Source: Macrostomum hystrix
Lineage: Eukaryota; Platyhelminthes; Macrostomidae
Assembly: GCA_950097015.1 (NCBI GenBank)
Contig: CATNEN010000038.1
Span: 23,449,001 to 23,513,000, forward strand
Length of the DNA: 64,000 nt
Direction: 5' to 3'
Positions 60,101-64,000 of this stretch are shown here, in pieces. Position 1 is the stretch's first letter. Each line of letters begins with the position of its first letter. The position numbers and the translations under genes were made by a program. Below the pieces are notes generated by a model. The model was not told where the DNA came from. It saw only the letters and a program-made list of their open reading frames with translations, and made no database searches.

Positions 60101-60198
60101 GATCAGCTACGCCTCAGCAGCAACTGCACAGCTTCGGCGCTAGTCCGCCGTCATCTTCGACTGGCGCTGTCGGTGGCCCGAAAACAGCGGCTGTATGA
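47220..60198 (+). CDS. Protocadherin, nine exons, seven cadherin repeats
   Basis: Exons 47220-47483, 47773-48018, 48720-48962, 49048-49257, 49633-49956, 50109-50366, 50664-51983, 56662-56812 and 59747-60198 join in one open frame of about 1155 residues. The protein is a type I membrane calcium-dependent adhesion protein. A signal peptide (MPPQLLLLLLLSV...) is followed by seven EC repeats at about 30-157, 158-266, 267-378, 379-493, 494-602, 603-716 and 717-825. Linker motifs are DYNDNSPVF (149), DANDNAPHF (258), DVNDHSPTV (370), EDVNEFPPVF (484), DVNDNPPLL (594) and DLNDNRPSI (708), with LDRE in EC5 and EC6. One membrane helix lies at 841-865. The tail of about 290 residues has proline and glutamine runs and DSGHGASEED at 994-1003. 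Seven ECs match delta-1 type protocadherins; there are no laminin-G or EGF domains and no catenin-binding region that I can see. EC4 lacks some calcium ligands (no DxD after its start), so one linker may bind calcium weakly. Introns 1-7 are phase 0 and intron 8 is phase 1. Confidence 0.92.
47773..48018 (+). CDS. Protocadherin exon 2: rest of EC1, start of EC2
   Basis: Acceptor CTCTCCCCGCAG|GTG, donor CAG|GTGAGT at 48019. Contains SLIDREE and the EC1-EC2 linker DYNDNSPVF, then NVFENQ at the start of EC2. 82 codons, phase 0 at both ends. Confidence 0.92.
48019..48719 (+). repeat. Intron 2 with a 23-bp minisatellite
   Basis: Array of GGTAGATAATTGGCAGTTAG plus ACA units at about 48225-48640. A block of about 150 bp starting CTACTCACTACTTATCTGGT (48228) is repeated from about 48380 with the same variant order (TAAGCAGG, GATGATTAG, GGTGGATAATT). 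Confidence 0.88.
48720..48962 (+). CDS. Protocadherin exon 3: most of EC2
   Basis: Donor ATACAG|GTAACA at 48963 is clear. The acceptor is not. I chose GGACAAG|TCT (48718-48719) because it keeps phase 0 and gives ENQ-SPMLNLPSVSDADAG, close to normal EC spacing. It lacks a strong pyrimidine tract. An in-phase alternative at 48651 adds 23 unlikely residues. DADAG and LDYEK are typical cadherin motifs. Confidence 0.75.
49048..49257 (+). CDS. Protocadherin exon 4: EC2-EC3 linker and start of EC3
   Basis: 70 codons without an ATG. Acceptor AACCAAG|GTT, donor GCG|GTGAGC at 49258. Reads VRISVIDANDNAPHFVQREF, then LPELAEDAF, ASDPDGGDNGRIEFSI. Phase 0 at both ends, continuous with its neighbours. Confidence 0.9.
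49258..49632 (+). repeat. Intron 4, almost wholly a 26-bp minisatellite
   Basis: From about 49270 to 49585 the intron is a tandem array of a 26-bp unit, CTGATCTACTCACTGATCTA plus TTCACA, about 12 copies, nearly perfect. The array starts about a dozen bases after the splice donor. Confidence 0.93.
49633..49956 (+). CDS. Protocadherin exon 5: EC3 end and EC4 start
   Basis: 108 codons. Acceptor AATTCCCAG|GTG, donor CAACAG|GTGAGT at 49957. Contains TGQLLQV, QARDFGKPS and the linker DVNDHSPTV, then EC4 with ASDRDLGEFGRVSCSL. Confidence 0.92.
50109..50366 (+). CDS. Protocadherin exon 6: EC4 end and EC5 start
   Basis: 86 codons. Acceptor CTCCGCAG|ATA, donor ACT|GTGAGT at 50367. Contains YDREQQASDTVAIVCWDHG, the EDVNEFPPVF linker and AENQTEGELVGT of EC5. 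Confidence 0.92.
50664..51983 (+). CDS. Protocadherin exon 7: EC5-EC7, membrane helix, proximal tail
   Basis: 440 codons in one large exon, a layout familiar from protocadherins. Acceptor CCCCTCTGCAG|ATG, donor GAG|GTAAGA at 51984. It encodes most of EC5, all of EC6 and EC7, the helix at 51639-51713 (WTVLLVIVVASSFITVILVV...), then Gly/Ser/Asp-rich sequence, a seven-residue proline stretch and six glutamines. GC-rich compared with flanks. Reading through the donor meets a TAA after two more codons (Val-Arg). Confidence 0.94.
51984..52099 (+). other. Start of intron 7 with possible alternative 3' end
   Basis: If intron 7 is retained, the protein ends at the TAA at 51990-51992, giving a form with a short cytoplasmic tail (about 957 residues). 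Transcript evidence is needed. Confidence 0.3.
52100..52365 (+). repeat. SINE family B copy without its tRNA head
   Basis: Matches the minus strand of 62770-63045 through GCGCAGCCGCGG, TTACTCCCTTGAAGGGCCAA, GACGATGAGAAAGTCAGGGC, TGTACACACCTGTGTGAGCG, GTGTGTGCTCAGGAG and GCTGGCTGCGGGTCTAGTG to an AT-rich tail (TTTATAATAAATAATAATTG). The 5' tRNA-like part is missing. Confidence 0.88.
52440..52645 (-). repeat. SINE family A copy with tRNA-like head
   Basis: On the minus strand it starts CCGACGCCCTAGTGGTTAGG (A box), then GGGGGTTCGATTCTCGAC (B box) within a tRNA-like head, 52643-52575. The body holds GTGTCCTTTAGCAATACATT, TTCAGTTCACCCAGCTGTTA and GTGTGGCGTCCACC. Homologous to the copies at 6335-6620. 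Confidence 0.88.
52646..54854. other. Intron 7 sequence with no recognised feature
   Basis: No exon that fits the phase of the neighbouring exons was found. Short open frames on both strands (53461-53850) include CA and GCA runs and show no domain. Confidence 0.4.
54855..55580. repeat. 32-bp minisatellite in intron 7
   Basis: About 22 copies of a 32-bp unit GAGAAGTAGGTTGAGTATCA plus AGAGGGATGGGT. The left units read GATTATCAAGAGAG, the middle units GGTATC, and the right units are uniform GAGTATCAAGAGGG, a left-to-right gradient of versions. Confidence 0.95.
55581..56280. other. Intron 7 sequence, no feature recognised
   Basis: No exon or RNA signal identified. Confidence 0.4.
56281..56590. 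repeat. Degenerate repeat of about 24 bp in intron 7
   Basis: About 13 imperfect copies of AGATCCCATTCTTAGATCCC-like sequence, spacing about 22-26 bp. Ends about 70 bp before the exon 8 acceptor. Confidence 0.8.
56662..56812 (+). CDS. Protocadherin exon 8: tail with DSGHGASEED
   Basis: 50 codons plus one base. Acceptor TTTTCCGTTTCGCAG|AAC, donor CACG|GTGAGG at 56813 (phase 1). The SADSGHGASEEDMH stretch resembles a conserved DSGxGxSE block in protocadherin tails. It is GC-rich between AT-rich introns. Confidence 0.87.
56813..59746 (+). repeat. Intron 8 with several simple and degenerate repeats
   Basis: Contains (CAAT)n at 57073-57108, a tetranucleotide-derived CTACCTATCTGCCTAC tract at 57180-57600, and a degenerate GAATTCC-rich repeat (GGAATTCCCC...GAAATCCC, about 25-28 bp) at 58540-58880. 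A plus-strand open frame at 59092-59439 has no ATG at its start, no good splice frame and no known domain. Three TTCTCTGATTGGTCA-like phrases (59571-59670) form a short direct repeat close to the exon 9 acceptor. Confidence 0.75.
59747..60198 (+). CDS. Protocadherin exon 9: distal tail and stop
   Basis: Acceptor CAACATCCACAG|GTG. The first two bases complete a Gly codon, then EHASRFMSLGHQPGG continues. Rich in His, Gln, Pro and Gly; ends GGPKTAAV with TGA at 60196-60198. The final -AAV could be a PDZ-type C-terminus, but this is speculative. Confidence 0.87.
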
Positions 60199-61734
60199 TT
60201 TGACTGTGTTCAACATTTTATTTTACTTCGTTTTTTTCAATGACTGTCAGTGGTGTAATTAGCATTCAGTTTTCTCAGGTAGGGGAGAAATCCTAGAGAT
60301 TAGGACCGGAAAGGGAAGATCTGATCCGGATTCCCCCTGGAAATCCTATTGGCATTCCCCAGGGATGCCCGATCGGGATTCCCTATTGGGGTTCCCTATC
60401 GGAATTCCCCTTGAAATCCTATTGGGATTCCCGAGGGACACCCAATCGGGATTCCCTATTGGAATTCACCATGGAAATCCTATCGAAATCCAATTGATAT
60501 GCTCAAGAAATCCTATCAGGAGTCCCCAAGAAAATTTAATCGAAATTTCCCAGATAGCCCTACAGATATTCACAATTAATTGTCGATAAAAATTGGATCA
60601 ATGTATACCGTTAAGGAAAGCTTATGCTTTATGCTTATTGAATCTAGTGCATAGATCCTCAAGTGTTTAGGATCGACTATTTACTTTTTTCTTCCTAAAG
60701 CAAACTGATATAGCTATGATAGCTCAGCGTAAAAATTTACACAACTCTTCGAACTTTGTGTCCTACGTATCCTAAAGTTCATTTTCGCGATTGCGTCATC
60801 CGAATTCCTTCAATAACGAGTTTTTTTAGCGAAAAAAACATTTGACTTCAATTTATTGCTTATATTTTTTGCTTTCCGCAGGAAATTGAATTTTGCAAAG
60901 TTGCTCGGGTAGAAAATCTTAAGCAAAATTTTGTGCATGGTATTTTATGCGGCTGAATACGCTGTAAATCTGTCTAAAATTTGTCGCAAATTTACTAACA
61001 TTTCTACTCATAGTAGTCTGCCTCGTTTGGCAATGTCTTTATTTTTTGTTTCCGAAAAGTTCTAAACTTGCCACGCTATCGATAATTCACTTCAACTTAC
61101 CCTATTCAATATTTTTGCTTTGTTTTTTGTCTTCGCCTCAAAATACGATCGATGTGTTTTGTTTAAAATTGTGAACAAAGAATCACTTTATTATTATTAC
61201 CAAGACGGCTCCGAAGCAACCTCGTTTCCGACCGTGCATTTAACTACGCGAATATATTTTATGTTTTCTTCATGCCAAGTAACTAGCTTGGCCTACAGAA
61301 AACAATGCCGAAAAATTCTATTTCTGCTTTAATAATCATATCGCACTACTTACCACTAATTATTTTATTAGTATGTACTTCAGTAAATGTATTTTTTCAA
61401 TTTGATTTTTATTAATTTTTACGAGTATTGGTATTGTCAATAATTGGTGATAATATGAACAGCGAGTGATTTGAGCTGTTATTATACTCAGCCCAACAAA
61501 AAATGTATTGCTTTGCTATCAATATAATCTTTCTCTATTGCTCTATCAAAGTGCTTCAACTAGCCCGCTAGTCCAAAAGGCGGACCTTCTCTGCTGGGAT
61601 AAAATTTAATTTACTGCTTCAACATTGTGTTCATATCTTCATTTCTTATTAATCCTGACTTGTGACCATGGTCTGTAGGAGTCAGCAGCTGAAGCAAAAA
61701 CATATTTAATGGCTCAAAATGTATAATTTATCGA
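60199..61734 (+). other. 3' flank of the protocadherin
   Basis: 60295-60560 holds a degenerate repeat of about 24-28 bp (GGGATTCCCTATTGGAATTC-like) related in style to 58540-58880. I did not see a canonical AATAAA on + within about 1 kb of the stop. The rest is AT-rich with no gene. Confidence 0.5.
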
Positions 61735-62080
61735 GGGTTCGCGACCCCTAGCGAATTGAGGGTTCGCGACCCCTAGCGAATCGAGGGTTCGCGACCCCTA
61801 GCGAATCGAGGGTTCGCGACCCTTAGCGAATCGAGGGTTCGCGACCCCTAGCGAATCGAGAGTTCGCGACCCTTAGCGAATCGAGGGTTCGCGACCCCTA
61901 GCGAATCGAGGGTTCGCGACCCCTAGCGAATCGAGGGTTCGCGACCCTTAGCAAATCGAGGGTTCGCGACCCTTAGCGAATCGAGGGTTCGCGACCCCTA
62001 GCGAATTGAGGGTTCGCGACCCCTAGGGAATTGAGGGTTCGCGACCCCTAGCGAATCGAGGGTTCGCGACCCCTAGCGTT
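61735..62080. repeat. 25-bp minisatellite with tRNA T-arm-like unit
   Basis: About 14 copies of a 25-bp unit containing GAGGGTTCGCGACCCCTAGC plus GAATC. Versions are CCCCTAG/CCCTTAG and ATCGAG/ATTGAG. Each unit holds GGGTTCGCGACCC, a nearly self-complementary stretch close to a pol III B box. Confidence 0.95.
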
Positions 62081-62765
62081 TTTTTTCAACTACAATCGAG
62101 GTAACATTTTTTCTTAACATTTATGTCCAACAAAAATGCTTACAATTTCGACGCCACATAAAAACTTCCTGTAGATAAAGACAATACGTTAAAATGTTTA
62201 TATTTCTACTAAGCAGAAAGTAGTATAAAAAACGTACAACTAAAATTTGCGTGAATTGCCCATCTAGAAAATATAAGTATCTGTGGAACTTGGTAGTTTA
62301 ATACTGAGCTTGTGGCGGCCAGACGATACGCGACCAGAGTGCAGTGCAGTTGCACTTACAACGCCTCCGCCTCAGACTGGGGTGGGGTGGGTGCACCTAG
62401 CCAGCCGGATTGCTTAGACTGGGGGTTACAAAAGTACGCCAACTTTAAGCACCTCCCTGCAGGTGCGTAAAAGGTGAATGGGAGGCTCGCTGATAATAGT
62501 TGAATAGTCCATGCAATTTATGACTTTAATTGTTTAATAAATAAATGTACGATAAGAATAGATACTAATAATTAGTAATAACTAATAAATGGTAGGTTAA
62601 AAGAACAAAGACTAACTAATATGCAAAACATGGCTGTCTGTTTGCCTGCAACAAAAAATAAAGCGGCTTCATCATCGGCCGCTGCGGCGTCCGCGGGTAA
62701 ATGATCGGCGGCTTCTGCATCAGCGGCAGCAGCAGCTGATGACTGGCCGGCTGGCTTAATATAAA
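62081..62765. other. Spacer, no supported gene
   Basis: A GC-rich GCGGC-containing patch at 62660-62755 encodes an Ala/Asp-rich minus-strand frame, but it has no clear gene structure. Confidence 0.35.
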
Positions 62766-63126
62766 AATAATATTAATTGCAGGAGGGCTGCGGGCAATGG
62801 TACATTAATTCGTGACACTAGACCCGCAGCCAGCGAGGAGGCATTTCTGCCCATTTCGCTGACTCCTGAGCACACACGCACACAGATACTGTACGCAGGC
62901 ATACGCTCACACAGGTGTGTACATCTGCCCTGACTTTCTCATCGTCAGGCAGTCTCACTGCGCTATATGTAGGTTGGCCCTTCAAGGGAGTAATTTGCAC
63001 GACAAGCCACCAAGCCTTCTCTCCGCGGCTGCGCCCCAAATAGATGTGGCCTCGCCGCGGAATCGAACTTAGGGACCTTGGTGCGAGAGGCAAACGCGTT
63101 ATCCGCTTTGCCACCGACCCCCCCCC
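62766..63126 (-). repeat. SINE family B, near full-length
   Basis: On the minus strand it begins with a tRNA-like head (GGTCGGTGGCAAAGCGGATA with A box, AAGTTCGATTCCGCGG with B box; 63118-63050). The body then matches 52100-52365, ending GGCTGCGGGTCTAGTG, GCCCGCAGCCC and an AT-rich tail. The 119-codon minus-strand open frame across it is a by-product. A C9 run at 63118-63126 lies at the head end. Confidence 0.9.
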
Positions 63127-63655
63127 GGCCGGCAGGCTACAGGTTAATTCTGCTCTACACAATAGTTTCATTTCCATCGACTAGAATAATCTAAAGAACT
63201 ACAGGCATCTTAGGAACCACTGTGTTCTTTGCTTTTTGGTTTTTCTCGGCAGCACTTTCATGTCGTACAATCATCTCGACGCTTTTTCGTGTCTCATTTT
63301 TATTATTAATAGTCCAATTTGCGTACATAACGAAATATTCGCAATTTCATCGCCCTCGCAAGCGTTTAATATTTAGTGCATGTTGCAACAATAGTTGACA
63401 GCTCAGTGTAAGGCTCAGGAACAGTCAAATCTGCGTCCAATGCAACTGAGGCCAAAGTATAAATGGCAGTACAGAATCTGCAAATATCCGTGAGTTATCA
63501 ATGATTTATGGCTACTTCCGATGGGAGAGCAACTGCGGAACATCCGATCCGATCTAGCGGGAACTGGGCACTGCTTCTCATTCTGTCTGCTTCTTCCTCA
63601 TTCTCATCTCACCTTGTCTCTTAACATCCTTCTCGCCATTTTCTGATTCGCTCTT
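63127..63655. other. Spacer, no feature recognised
   Basis: No gene signal. Becomes CT-rich from about 63570. Confidence 0.4.
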
Positions 63656-64000
63656 CCTCTCCCGTCCGCTGCCTCATCTCTTCCATGCCTCATCTCTCCC
63701 ATGTCTCATCTCTCCCTGTCTCATCTCTCCCTGTCTCATCTCTCCCTGTCTCATCTCTCCCTGTCTCATCTCTCGCGTCCGCTGCCTCATCTCTCCCATG
63801 TCTCATCTCTCCCGTGTCTCATCTCTCCCATGTCTCATCTCTCCCGTGTCTCATCTCTCCCATGTCTCATCTCTCCCGTGTCTCATCTCTCCCATGTCTC
63901 ATCTCTCCCGTGTCTCATCTCTCCCGTGTCTCATCTCTCCCGTGTCTCATCTCTCCCGTGTCTCATCTCTCCCGTGTCTCATCTCTCCCATGTCTCATCT
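63656..64000. repeat. 16-bp pyrimidine-rich minisatellite, runs off the end
   Basis: A TCTCATCTCTCCCGTG 16-bp unit with CATG version, preceded by a 14-bp CTGTCTCATCTCTC version at 63715-63775. About 20 copies to the window edge. It carries the same core as the arrays at 27.8 and 41.7 kb. Confidence 0.93.

Noticed and set aside
62818-63177. 119-codon minus-strand open frame
   Set aside because: It lies across the family B SINE, whose other copies carry frame-breaking differences.

Overview
The window is nuclear DNA from an invertebrate animal. Its genes are split by GT-AG introns, the proteins are animal families (protocadherin, PP1 glycogen-targeting subunit, Mab-21-like), and tRNA-derived SINEs are present. 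I see no operons, Shine-Dalgarno sites, CRISPR arrays or prokaryotic genes. The species cannot be read from the sequence. A lophotrochozoan or flatworm is my best guess, with low confidence.

Three protein-coding loci are supported. (1) At the left edge on +, at 1326-2773, lies the 3'-terminal exon of a Mab-21-like protein; its 5' part is outside the window or beyond the first repeat array. (2) At 6786-8299 on - is a two-exon, 399-residue glycogen-targeting regulatory subunit of protein phosphatase 1, with an RVxF motif and a CBM21 domain. (3) At 47220-60198 on + is a nine-exon protocadherin of about 1155 residues: signal peptide, seven cadherin repeats, one membrane helix and a cytoplasmic tail of about 290 residues. 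All nine exons join in one open frame. The three genes have no evident functional link.

The rest is dominated by minisatellites. I count about thirty locus-specific tandem arrays with units of 5 to 36 bp, and by my rough addition they cover about a third of the window. Almost every gap between genes has its own array, and so do the PPP1R3 intron and protocadherin introns 2, 4, 7 and 8. Several arrays with different periods share one TC/GA-rich core, which suggests related seeds. Many arrays are strongly purine- or pyrimidine-biased on one strand, and many have no stop codon in several frames. The long open frames they contain are therefore by-products of the repeats and are not listed as genes.

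Dispersed repeats include two recognisable SINE families. Family A has copies near 6.34-6.62 kb and 52.44-52.65 kb. Family B has copies near 29.9 kb, 52.1 kb and 62.77-63.13 kb. There are also weaker tRNA-like fragments near 3.7 and 19.35 kb. The region from 8.3 to 47 kb has no gene I can support.
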